DNA of 10,256 nt from Victivallales bacterium (GTDB taxonomy: Bacteria; Verrucomicrobiota; Lentisphaeria; Victivallales; JAADHT01). Below, piece after piece: positions 1-6,069 of the stretch. Position numbers and translations under genes: made by a program. The first letter of the stretch is position 1; each line of letters starts with the position of its first letter. The stretch covers positions 1-10,256 of the forward strand of contig JAFGFR010000202.1 in NCBI GenBank assembly GCA_016930955.1, given 5' to 3'. Below the pieces are notes generated by a model. That model saw only the letters and a program-made list of their open reading frames with translations. It did not search any database and was not told the origin of the DNA.

Positions 1-1
1 C

Positions 2-220
2 TCTGTGATCGAGGCCAGGGTTGAATGTCTTGCTGGTGTAGCGGAGCCGGGCAGCACTGTCCAGGCCGACAAACACTCATGGAAGGTGGCCTGCGGGGAA
101 GGCGCGCTGGAGCTGCTTAAAGTCAAGCCCGAGGGGGGGAGGGTGATGACCGGGGCCGAGTTCCTCAGGGGAAGGCCAGAAATACGAAGTAAATTGATTG
201 AAAGGGAAAAGATATGCTGA
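2..220 (+). CDS. fmt: Methionyl-tRNA formyltransferase, C-terminal end (partial, 5' end outside window)
   Basis: The last 72 codons of a gene that enters from the left. Fmt transfers a formyl group from 10-formyl-tetrahydrofolate to initiator Met-tRNA in the cytoplasm. Only part of the C-terminal tRNA-binding OB-fold domain is present. Recognisable family features are a PGSTVQAD-like strand, the VACGEGALELLKV strand and the ending VMTGAEFLRGRP, which correspond to the usual 'PGTVL...VACGEGALRILELQPEGKR-MSA-DFLRG' pattern of Fmt. The GTG at 5 could open an ORF but is almost certainly an internal valine, because the reading frame is open to the window edge and the peptide matches a domain end. 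The stop codon overlaps the start of rng by 7 bases (214-220), so the two genes are probably cotranscribed and translationally coupled. The catalytic formyltransferase domain cannot be judged here. Confidence 0.85.
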   Translation, partial: SVIEARVECLAGVAEPGSTVQADKHSWKVACGEGALELLKVKPEGGRVMTGAEFLRGRPEIRSKLIEREKIC

Positions 221-1863
221 GAAACATTTTCAAGAAGTCCTCTGGGAAAAAGAGGCAGCTTGTCGTCAACTGCGAGAAGCTGGAGACCCGTGTGGCTCTG
301 TTGAATGAGGGGCGGCTGGAGGAGCACCTGCTGGAGAGGAGCGATGTGGGGATAAGCGCCGGCTCCGTATACCTGGGCAGAATCGTCAATATCGAGACCT
401 CTCTGCAGGCGGCGTTTGTGGATATCGGCGAGGAGAAGAATGCCTTCATTTCGTTCAGGGACATGCTGCCCGCGACATTCGACATGTTCGAGCACGTTCA
501 GAAGAATCTGTCGAAGCCGCAGCCCGGTATGGGCGACGTGAAGCACTCCAAAGCCAGTGTCCTGACGAAACGTCTCCGCGAAATCGAAGGCAGGATTAAA
601 AAGTGCAACAAAAAAAGGATCACCTTAGCGGACATCCCATCGATTTTCCCGGTGAACACCGAGGTGCTCGTACAGGTGGTGAAGAGTCCCATCGGCAACA
701 AAGGCGCCAGAGTGGCAATGAACCTCTCCATCGCCGGGCGCTATCTGGTGCTTCTGCCTTTTGCCGAGACGCTTGGTCTGTCGCGCAAGATAAGCGACGT
801 GAAGGAAAGAAACAGGCTGAAGGGGATAATGAAGGAGCTTGAAATCCCCGAGGGTTTTGGCTGCATCTGCCGGACGAACGCGGAAGGGAGGAAGAAGATT
901 TTCCTCCAGCGCGACCTCGACACCCTGATGGAGCTATGGAAACGTGTGGAGAGCGGTAAGGTGGAAAGAGGAAAGCCTACACTGCTCTACAGGCAGCCCA
1001 ATCTCCTCGAGAGGACAGTCAGGGACTCGCTGACAGAGGAGATTGATGAGCTGATAATCGACAGCAAGCCCCAATTCGACTATGTCAAGTCTCTGATGAC
1101 CGAGATAGCAGGCAAGTCAACTGCGAACAAGGTGACTTTGTACGCCAAGGCCTCCCCGGTGTTCGAGGCCTTGAATATCGAGTCGCAGATCAACTCGATA
1201 TTCGAGAGGGTTGTTGATCTGGAGGGTGGAGGATGCATCTGCATAGATGAGACCGAGGCCATGATTGCCATAGACGTGAACAGCGGTGTCAGAAAGGGCA
1301 AGGATCTGCCGGAGACAATACTCGCCACGAACCTTGCCGCATGCATTGAGATCGCGAGGCACCTGCGGCTCCGTGATATAGGCGGGCTTGTGGTGATAGA
1401 CTTTATCGACATGCGTTCGCAGAAGGACAGGGACACTGTGCTAAAGCAGATGCGCAAGCTGGTCAAGGAGGACCGTGCGAGGTCAATGATATTGCCCATC
1501 AGCAAGTTGGGACTGATGCAGATGACCCGTCAGCGCGAGAGCGAGAGCATGCTGGAGAGAGTTTTCGACCCGTGCCCCTACTGTGAGGGCAAAGGCCGGA
1601 TCAAGTCCGCCATGAGCATGAGCGTATTGATTCAGAGACGGCTCAAGGAGATACTTTGCAGGTACCGCAACGACAAGAATCTTTCGGTAAGGGTGATCAT
1701 GCACCCTGCGATACTTGCACGTCTGAAGAATGAGGACAGCAAGCTGATCACCGAGCTGGAGCAGCAGTTCGGGCAGCAGCAGCAGATGACTTTCCGTGCG
1801 GATCCTTCGCTGCATCACCAGACATTCAGGATCGTGGACTCCGAGACCGGGGCCGAGCTCTGA
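214..1863 (+). CDS. rng: Ribonuclease E/G family endoribonuclease (RNase G-like)
   Basis: A 549-residue single-strand-specific endoribonuclease expected to act in the cytoplasm on rRNA precursors and mRNA 5' ends. An S1 RNA-binding domain spans about residues 48-180: it begins GSVYLGRI at 50, continues AAFVDIGEEKNAFIS, and resumes with QVVKSPIGNKGAR at about 154-166. The segment between (about 85-148) is a basic, Lys-rich insertion. The DNase I-like catalytic core carries the two metal-binding aspartates in AIDVNSG (D354) and VVIDFIDM (D396), and the Zn-link motif C454-P-Y-C457. These correspond to the RNase E catalytic Asp pair and CPxC link. The protein ends soon after the small domain and lacks the long disordered scaffold of RNase E, so RNase G is the better name. 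ATG at 214 has a purine-rich AAAGGGA six bases upstream and overlaps the fmt stop. Confidence 0.94.
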   Translation: MLRNIFKKSSGKKRQLVVNCEKLETRVALLNEGRLEEHLLERSDVGISAGSVYLGRIVNIETSLQAAFVDIGEEKNAFISFRDMLPATFDMFEHVQKNLSKPQPGMGDVKHSKASVLTKRLREIEGRIKKCNKKRITLADIPSIFPVNTEVLVQVVKSPIGNKGARVAMNLSIAGRYLVLLPFAETLGLSRKISDVKERNRLKGIMKELEIPEGFGCICRTNAEGRKKIFLQRDLDTLMELWKRVESGKVERGKPTLLYRQPNLLERTVRDSLTEEIDELIIDSKPQFDYVKSLMTEIAGKSTANKVTLYAKASPVFEALNIESQINSIFERVVDLEGGGCICIDETEAMIAIDVNSGVRKGKDLPETILATNLAACIEIARHLRLRDIGGLVVIDFIDMRSQKDRDTVLKQMRKLVKEDRARSMILPISKLGLMQMTRQRESESMLERVFDPCPYCEGKGRIKSAMSMSVLIQRRLKEILCRYRNDKNLSVRVIMHPAILARLKNEDSKLITELEQQFGQQQQMTFRADPSLHHQTFRIVDSETGAEL

Positions 1864-1864
1864 A

Positions 1865-1966
1865 CCTAAATGAAGCAGTTAAATCTCAAAAATGACAGCT
1901 GACATATTTGCATATAACTCTTTAGGAATAGATCCACGGCACGCTGCGGCAACTGCTTTATTTAGG
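1865..1966. repeat. Imperfect inverted repeat, 16-nt arms, between rng and fucI
   Basis: The arm CCTAAATGAAGCAGTT (1865-1880) is the reverse complement of AACTGCTTTATTTAGG (1951-1966) at 15 of 16 positions; the one mismatch would be a G-U pair in plus-strand RNA. The 70 bases between the arms are AT-rich at first (1881-1930). The first arm starts two bases after the rng stop codon. It could act as a 3' stem in the rng transcript, or be a remnant of a small palindromic element. No U-tract follows directly, so it is not a classical intrinsic terminator. Confidence 0.6.
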
Positions 1967-2055
1967 CTGAAGCCATGCGCTGGGTGGTGTTCAGCAGGCC
2001 CGCGGCCACGGGTAGCCTTGAAACTGGCTCTTCAGCAAAACTGCGAGTATGCAGT
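1966..2055. other. Candidate structured RNA or 3'-UTR fold between convergent genes
   Basis: Nested complementary segments follow the 16-nt inverted repeat. GCTGAAGCC (1966-1974) pairs with GGC-tc-TTCAGC (2026-2036, two-base bulge). Inside it TTCA (1990-1993) pairs with TGAA (2019-2022), and CCCG (1999-2002) pairs with CGGG (2009-2012). A separate hairpin ACTGC-GAGTAT-GCAGT occupies 2040-2055. A T-rich run (2078-2092) lies just before the fucI stop on the plus strand, so the last hairpins plus that run could end rng transcription weakly. No protein is recognisable in either strand. The direction of any transcript is unknown. Confidence 0.4.
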
Positions 2056-2092
2056 GCTTAAACCACTCGGCTCCGTCTTACTTTTTCTTATA

Positions 2093-3952
2093 TCAGGCGT
2101 AGAGTGGCCCGAGCTGCTCGCATGCGCGGAAGTCGTCCCCGCCGAAACGGTCCCACATCGTCGGCCTGAACATGTCGGATGCCGGGACGTTGTGCATGTC
2201 AACTGGGATTCTCAGCATCGCGTTCAGCGTGATCATGTCTGCGCCGATAAGTCCGAATGAGTTGCCGTCATGGTTCGGGCCGATTTTGGACATGTACTCG
2301 AAGGAGCTCATCTGCCTCGGGGTCCAGAAAGTCTCCGGCCACGTGTCGTTCGTGACGCTTCCGACATGGTTCGCCACGTCGGCAGGCAGCTCCAGCGTCT
2401 CACCCTCGACAACAGAGCAGGTCAGCATCTCGCCTACCATGTTGTAGCGATATGATGTCATCGGGATGCCGCCGGGAGTCCGGAAGTAGCTCGAAAGCCC
2501 GTCACCCAGAAAATACTCGAGTACGGCACCGATGTAGGTGGTGCCCTTGACGGCAGTCTCGATGAGTTTCTTCTGCAGTGTGGCGTTGTTGCGGATCTCG
2601 TGGGCGACCTGCTGGACGGAGAGCTTCTTTTTCCCGGCCAGTTTGAAGATATCCAGGGCGTAGTCGAGCGACCCGGCGCCGGAGTTGCGCTTGTCGATGA
2701 AACCCATGGGGGCAAGCTTGCCGATGTCTTTGCCTGTAGCCTTCTTGATGCTTTCGGGTGTCCAGTTCGTGCGGATGTCCGCGAAGAGCTGGGGCAGACC
2801 AGACAGCAGGTTCGCGGCAAGCATGCCTATGCCGTTCTTGCAGTCGTTCTCGGTCGCCACGACGTATGGTGCCCTGAAACCGTCCCAGTCGAAGGAGCTG
2901 TTCAGCAACGACTCAGTCATGTCGAAGTTGGGATACAAGTCCGTCCACGCACGCTGACCCTGGGTGCCGCCGAATATCGCGTTGTATCCTTGCGCATGCT
3001 CCACATCCGCCTTGAAGCCCTGCGCCTTGCCCACCTTCGGGTCTGCGAGGTGCTCATTGCCTATCATCATGTCCCTGACAATCATGGTCATCAGGATGCA
3101 TTCCTTGAGCAAAGCATCGTCGGAGTAGGGCTTCCTGCCCTTGTTGAAATTGATCTTGAAGTTCTTCTTCATGAACTTGAATGCACGGTCAAGCTCGTCG
3201 TGGTCGTAGAACCCGTTGTCGATCCTCCCGCGCAGAGACACCATGTCGACAGAGACACTCCCCATGCCCAGATAATGCAGCAAAGTGTTCCTGCGCACGT
3301 CGGAACCTATTATCCCCATTGACACGCCGCCTACCGAGAGGTAGTTCTTGCCCCTCATCTCAAGGACGGCACAGGCGCATCTGGCAAAGCGCAGCAGCCT
3401 TTCGGACACATAAGGCGCCAGCTCATCCCTTTCGTTCTCGATATCGGGGTTGTAGATCGAGAATATGGGGCGTTTTTTCTCGTCCATTGCGGCACAGAAT
3501 GCCTTGAGCCATACCGCACCCGGACGGTCGGTCTGGTTCAGCCCGTAGGCAGCCTGTATCCACTCGCTGCTGCCTATGCCTGAGCAGGCGGACATCAGCT
3601 CGTCGCTGTATGCCCATGAACGGCTGATCCAGATGTTCGCACCCACACCCTGTTCGGTGTAGTATTCCTGCGCTCTGGCCCCGGAACGGGCGCCATAGAC
3701 TATCTCCGGCGGGACGACAACCCGCACCGGCGTGCCGTCGGGAAGAAAGACATTTCCGGAAATCAGCTTGTACACCTTCTCGACAAGGCTCCAGGTGTCC
3801 TTCACGTTCTGTTCGTAGGCTCCCGTCCGCCCGTCAACCACGGGTGTCAAGGCTATCGTCGGTATCTTGCCAATGAGCTTCCGGGCTCCCGGCTCCATCT
3901 TCCTCGTCGCTGTCTTCAGCCCCGCAAAATCCAGTCCCTTCTCAGCCTTCAT
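2093..3952 (-). CDS. fucI: L-fucose isomerase
   Basis: A 619-residue cytoplasmic, Mn-dependent aldose-ketose isomerase converting L-fucose to L-fuculose, the first step of phosphorylative fucose catabolism (family members also use D-arabinose). Length is close to the ~590 of E. coli FucI. Family hallmarks run in order: SRSWAYSDELM near 110, MRGKNYLSVGGVSMGI near 202-217, LLNSSFDWDGFR with the preceding Glu (E347), VVATENDCKNG (D370), ADIRTNWTPE, then GPNHDGN (H561) and a C-terminal MLRIPVDMHNV...FRACEQLGPLY block. From memory of the E. coli enzyme, E347, D370 and H561 match the metal and active-site Glu, Asp and His. A GTG lies one codon upstream of the chosen ATG; ATG at 3952 is preferred, with AGGAGAGG upstream. 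No fuculokinase, aldolase or transporter is next to it. Confidence 0.95.
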   Translation of the reverse strand: MKAEKGLDFAGLKTATRKMEPGARKLIGKIPTIALTPVVDGRTGAYEQNVKDTWSLVEKVYKLISGNVFLPDGTPVRVVVPPEIVYGARSGARAQEYYTEQGVGANIWISRSWAYSDELMSACSGIGSSEWIQAAYGLNQTDRPGAVWLKAFCAAMDEKKRPIFSIYNPDIENERDELAPYVSERLLRFARCACAVLEMRGKNYLSVGGVSMGIIGSDVRRNTLLHYLGMGSVSVDMVSLRGRIDNGFYDHDELDRAFKFMKKNFKINFNKGRKPYSDDALLKECILMTMIVRDMMIGNEHLADPKVGKAQGFKADVEHAQGYNAIFGGTQGQRAWTDLYPNFDMTESLLNSSFDWDGFRAPYVVATENDCKNGIGMLAANLLSGLPQLFADIRTNWTPESIKKATGKDIGKLAPMGFIDKRNSGAGSLDYALDIFKLAGKKKLSVQQVAHEIRNNATLQKKLIETAVKGTTYIGAVLEYFLGDGLSSYFRTPGGIPMTSYRYNMVGEMLTCSVVEGETLELPADVANHVGSVTNDTWPETFWTPRQMSSFEYMSKIGPNHDGNSFGLIGADMITLNAMLRIPVDMHNVPASDMFRPTMWDRFGGDDFRACEQLGPLYA

Positions 3953-3966
3953 CACTCACCTCTCCT
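3948..3966 (-). promoter_or_regulatory. Ribosome binding site of fucI with adjacent GTG/ATG start choice
   Basis: Read on the minus strand, AGGAGAGGTGAGTGATG places a strong AGGAG/GAGG element upstream of tandem GTG and ATG codons. AGGAG is 6 bases before the GTG and 9 before the ATG; GAGG is about 6 before the ATG. The ATG is chosen, but the difference is one residue only. Confidence 0.6.
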
Positions 3967-4064
3967 GAATTTGAATTTGCCTGAGTCCTGCTAAAAATCA
4001 CAATCGAATAGTACATCTTGATCCGAACCCCGTTCCGAGGCGGCTCTCCACAAAAAAACCACTA

Positions 4065-4092
4065 AATCTAGCCCTGCTCGAAAATTAGTCAA
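4065..4092 (-). promoter_or_regulatory. Putative sigma-70-type promoter of fucI
   Basis: On the minus strand TTGACT (4092-4087) is followed by a 16-base spacer and TAGATT (4070-4065). The -35 box matches the consensus at 5 of 6 positions and overlaps the hydF stop codon (4091-4089). The predicted start is near 4057, giving a leader of about 105 bases that includes an early run of seven T (4058-4052). The same -10 hexamer and spacing appear upstream of hydF and the permease gene. Confidence 0.45.
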
Positions 4093-5309
4093 GCCACCGA
4101 GGAAGGAAAATTCAGCTTGAACGGGCTTAGTGCACGTTCGAATATCCCGAGCGAGTATGATATGGCAATGCCGTAGTTCGTTATCGGGATGCCGAGTTTT
4201 CTGCACATCATGATTCTTGACATCAGCATCCTTGGGTTGAATGTGCATCCGCCGCAGTGGATAATCAGCTTGTATCCCGAGATGTCCTCGGGGAAATCAT
4301 GGCCTTGGGTGAGGGTGAAGTTCAGCTTGCCGCCGACGTACTGAGTCAGCCAGCGGGGGATTTTGACCCTGCCGATGTCCTCCCCGATGGGGTGGTGCGT
4401 GCATGCCTCGGCTATAAGCACCTTGTCGCCAGGCTTAAGGTCTTCGATTGCCCTTGCCCCTTCCACGAAGGTCTGCAGGTCACCCTTGTAGCGTGCGAAA
4501 AGTATGGAGAAGGAGGTTAGCGGGATGTCTTCCGGGGTATCGGCGGCGACCTTGAGGAAAGCCTGGGAGTCGGTGACCACCAGAGCCGGTTTCTTGCCGC
4601 AGCTCGACAGTGCGTCGCGCAGCTCGCGCTCCTTCACAACCATGCAATAGGCATCGTTGTCGAGGACATCCCTTATAGTCTGTACCTGAGGCATGATCAG
4701 GCGTCCTTTGGGTGCCTCGAGGTCTATAGGGACAACCAGCATCACCAGCTCCCCGGGGGCGATCAGATCCCCCACGATGCTTGCAGGGGTGAAAAATGAG
4801 TCGGGGAGCATCTCGATGAGCTTGTCCCTGAAGCTCTCCATCCCTGTCCCCTCCAGAGCCGAGACAGTGATATGAGGCACTGCGTCCTTGGCGAGCTGGT
4901 CGATAATCTCCTCCCCGGGCTCCCCAAGGTCAGACTTGTTGAACACGACCATCAGCGGTGTGCCACGCTTCATGAACTCCTCGACCAAAGCCAGCTCGAA
5001 ACTGCCGAAAACCTTGGTTTCAGTCACAATCACGGCTATGTCTGCGCGGTCGAATATCTTGCGGGTCTTTTCGACTCTTTTTGTCCCGAGCGCGCCGGTG
5101 TCGTCTATCCCGGCCGTGTCTATCAGGAGCACCGGCCCGAGGGGAAGCATCTCCATCGCCTTCTCCACCGGATCGGTGGTCGTCCCAGGGACATCCGAGA
5201 CCACTGACACATCCTGCCGCGTCACAGCGTTCACAAACGTGGACTTCCCGGAATTACGCCTCCCGAATATCCCGATCTGAACCCTTAACCCTTTGGGTGT
5301 CTTTTCCAT
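4089..5309 (-). CDS. hydF: [FeFe]-hydrogenase H-cluster maturation GTPase HydF
   Basis: A 406-residue cytoplasmic scaffold on which the [2Fe] subcluster of [FeFe]-hydrogenase is assembled with the radical-SAM enzymes HydE and HydG before transfer to HydA. The N-terminal GTPase domain has a P-loop GRRNSGKST (residues 16-24), a G2-region PGTTTDP, G3 DTAG and G4 NKSD. The C-terminal iron-sulfur domain contains C303-T-H305-H306-P and H351-C352-G-G-C355, matching the HydF pattern C-x-H...HCxxC with about the usual spacing (Cys 302/353/356 in Thermotoga HydF, from memory). Length is typical. ATG at 5309 has GGAG five bases upstream. Neither hydE, hydG nor a hydrogenase gene is adjacent, so the maturation genes must be scattered. 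fucI follows in the same direction after 136 bases, with its own likely promoter. Confidence 0.96.
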   Translation of the reverse strand: MEKTPKGLRVQIGIFGRRNSGKSTFVNAVTRQDVSVVSDVPGTTTDPVEKAMEMLPLGPVLLIDTAGIDDTGALGTKRVEKTRKIFDRADIAVIVTETKVFGSFELALVEEFMKRGTPLMVVFNKSDLGEPGEEIIDQLAKDAVPHITVSALEGTGMESFRDKLIEMLPDSFFTPASIVGDLIAPGELVMLVVPIDLEAPKGRLIMPQVQTIRDVLDNDAYCMVVKERELRDALSSCGKKPALVVTDSQAFLKVAADTPEDIPLTSFSILFARYKGDLQTFVEGARAIEDLKPGDKVLIAEACTHHPIGEDIGRVKIPRWLTQYVGGKLNFTLTQGHDFPEDISGYKLIIHCGGCTFNPRMLMSRIMMCRKLGIPITNYGIAISYSLGIFERALSPFKLNFPSSVA

Positions 5310-5335
5310 CTCAACTCCAAAATAAGAAAGACGCT

Positions 5336-5363
5336 AATCTATCCTGTGTACAGGTGATTGCAA
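5336..5363 (-). promoter_or_regulatory. Putative hydF promoter with a palindrome in its spacer
   Basis: On the minus strand TTGCAA (5363-5358) is followed by 16 bases and TAGATT (5341-5336). The predicted start near 5328 leaves a leader of about 20 bases before the GGAG site and ATG at 5309. The spacer is almost filled by CCTGT-AC-ACAGG (5354-5343), a perfect 5-bp inverted repeat about a two-base centre, positioned where a dimeric repressor would block RNA polymerase. No regulator gene is in the window to match it. Confidence 0.42.
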
Positions 5364-5528
5364 CTCGATACTTGGGGTCGGATCTATGATTTGACAATAA
5401 GCGACCTCGAGCGTTCCTAAGGTGGCAGGAGCATCCTGCTCGCGTGTATGTATGTATTGGCATGTATTGGCGAGCCGATGGTACTTCCCAATACAGGCGC
5501 TAACCACCAATGGGGCACTGCCGAAACC
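5364..5528. other. Intergenic segment, no gene seen
   Basis: No coding potential is recognisable. It holds a perfect hairpin GCAGGA-GCA-TCCTGC (5425-5439), the direct repeat ATGTATTGGC (5452-5461 and 5462-5471), and a loose inverted pair CATGTATTGG (5461-5470) with CCAATACAGG (5488-5497, one mismatch). None can be assigned a function. Confidence 0.5.
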
Positions 5529-5602
5529 GGTTCACGGTTCACGGTTCACGGTTCACGGTTCACGGTTCACGGTTCACCGTTCACGGTTCACGGTTCACGG
5601 TT
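5529..5602. repeat. Tandem heptamer array, GGTTCAC x10
   Basis: Ten uninterrupted 7-bp units from 5529 to 5598 plus GGTT. All are GGTTCAC except the eighth (5578-5584), which reads CGTTCAC. An open frame through it encodes a seven-residue repeating peptide, which is the expected by-product of a 7-bp repeat and not evidence of a gene. Such short tandem heptamers are known from cyanobacteria and some other bacteria and can vary in copy number by slippage. Confidence 0.95.
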
Positions 5603-5611
5603 GTTGGTTTT

Positions 5612-5639
5612 CCTGAAACCTGAAACCTGAAACCTGAAA
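5612..5639. repeat. Tandem heptamer array, CCTGAAA x4
   Basis: Four perfect 7-bp units, ending in CCT at the left edge of the dispersed repeat. It is separated from the GGTTCAC array by nine bases (5603-5611). On the opposite strand the unit reads TTTCAGG, which in rotated phase is GGTTTCA and so resembles GGTTCAC. The two arrays may therefore be diverged relatives in inverted orientation. Confidence 0.93.
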
Positions 5640-5824
5640 CCTCAGCTATCATTACCTCCGGGAAGTTAAAGCGGCACCATATTTAGAAGAATGAAGGGAT
5701 TCCAATCTGTCTGTTTCGGATAACGAGAGCGGGGACGATAGCGGTTGACGACTCGAGTTTACTCGTAATTTGTTCTCGTCGCCGCTCTCCTCAACCGACT
5801 GCCGGTGCCACCTTCATTTCCCGG
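5640..5824. repeat. Dispersed palindromic repeat, copy 1 (complete)
   Basis: Positions 5640-5770 align without gaps to 10126-10256, differing at 12 of 131 positions; the core 5673-5769 differs at only 4 of 97. The copy has imperfect terminal inverted repeats: 5658-5678 pairs with 5804-5824 (starting CCGGGAA and ending TTCCCGG, outer and inner blocks matched). Inside, GAGAGCGGGGACGA (5725-5738) complements 5776-5789 at 13 of 14 positions, and CGGTTGA (5742-5748) complements TCAACCG (5791-5797). No ORF of note is inside. The right boundary near 5824 is taken from the terminal inverted repeat; the left edge is either 5640 (homology) or about 5658 (inverted repeat). It looks like a non-autonomous element or an intergenic structured repeat family. 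Confidence 0.85.
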
Positions 5825-5840
5825 TGAGCCTCACAATTTC

Positions 5841-5880
5841 CAGGCTATTTCTTCTTGCGGGAACAAGAAGTCTGAGCCTG
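5841..5880 (+). other. Two-part hairpin upstream of the permease gene
   Basis: CAGGCT (5841-5846) pairs with AGCCTG (5875-5880), and CTTCTTG (5851-5857) with CAAGAAG (5864-5870), separated by a symmetrical 4x4 internal loop and closed by a six-base loop. No T-run follows, so it is not an intrinsic terminator. It lies just right of the dispersed repeat and upstream of the predicted permease promoter. Its function is unknown. Confidence 0.5.
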
Positions 5881-5980
5881 TTCATGGTTCACGCGGAGTT
5901 TTGAAATTGGCTCACTTATCTTTACGGCCTCCTTTTCGGATTCGCCTGCCAATGTCTTTGGTGCAAAAGCTATTGTCTTC

Positions 5981-6008
5981 TTGAAACCATCGTTGAGGAA
6001 TGTAGATT
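5981..6008 (+). promoter_or_regulatory. Putative promoter of the permease-kinase unit
   Basis: TTGAAA (5981-5986), a 16-base spacer and TAGATT (6003-6008). The predicted start near 6015 gives a leader of about 50 bases that contains the perfect hairpin CTGCGG-CTGTT-CCGCAG (6021-6037), just before the ribosome binding site. The -10 hexamer and spacer length match the promoters proposed for hydF and fucI. Confidence 0.42.
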
Positions 6009-6020
6009 ACCCCTGTTCCG

Positions 6021-6037
6021 CTGCGGCTGTTCCGCAG
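6021..6037 (+). other. Leader hairpin before permease ribosome binding site
   Basis: Perfect six-base stem CTGCGG/CCGCAG with loop CTGTT, ending 15 bases before AGGAGG. It could protect the 5' end of the mRNA or tune translation. There is no T-run and no recognisable riboswitch. Confidence 0.45.
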
Positions 6038-6052
6038 TCCTGTGCGTCAGTT

Positions 6053-6069
6053 AGGAGGAGATGTTCATG
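6053..6069 (+). promoter_or_regulatory. Ribosome binding site deciding the permease start
   Basis: AGGAGG at 6053-6058 is only two bases from the ATG at 6061 but eight bases from the in-frame ATG at 6067. The spacing favours 6067, which also gives the family-typical N-terminus MWQYLAKR leading straight into the first membrane helix. Confidence 0.7.

Noticed and set aside
1892..2260. 122-codon open frame on the plus strand after rng
   Set aside because: It runs through the structured gap into the fucI 3' end, with no ribosome binding site and no recognisable protein features.
2600..3322. 240-codon open frame on the plus strand
   Set aside because: It lies fully opposite fucI, whose protein matches its family along the whole length; the antisense peptide resembles nothing known and follows from codon bias.
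4052..4058. Run of seven T on the minus strand after hydF, as a terminator
   Set aside because: No stable GC-rich stem precedes it; only a three-base CTA/TAG match is visible, so an intrinsic terminator is not supported.
5422..5630. Open frames encoding a seven-residue repeating peptide
   Set aside because: The repetition is the automatic result of a 7-bp tandem repeat read in frame; there is no ribosome binding site and no coding signal outside the array.
5529..5639. Possible CRISPR array
   Set aside because: The units are 7 bp, directly adjacent and without spacers, so this is a simple tandem repeat. No cas genes are present.
5745..5769. Promoter-like TTGACG...TAATTT inside the dispersed repeat
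   Set aside because: The spacing is 15 bases, and these bases fall within and beside the complementary arms, which explain their conservation better.
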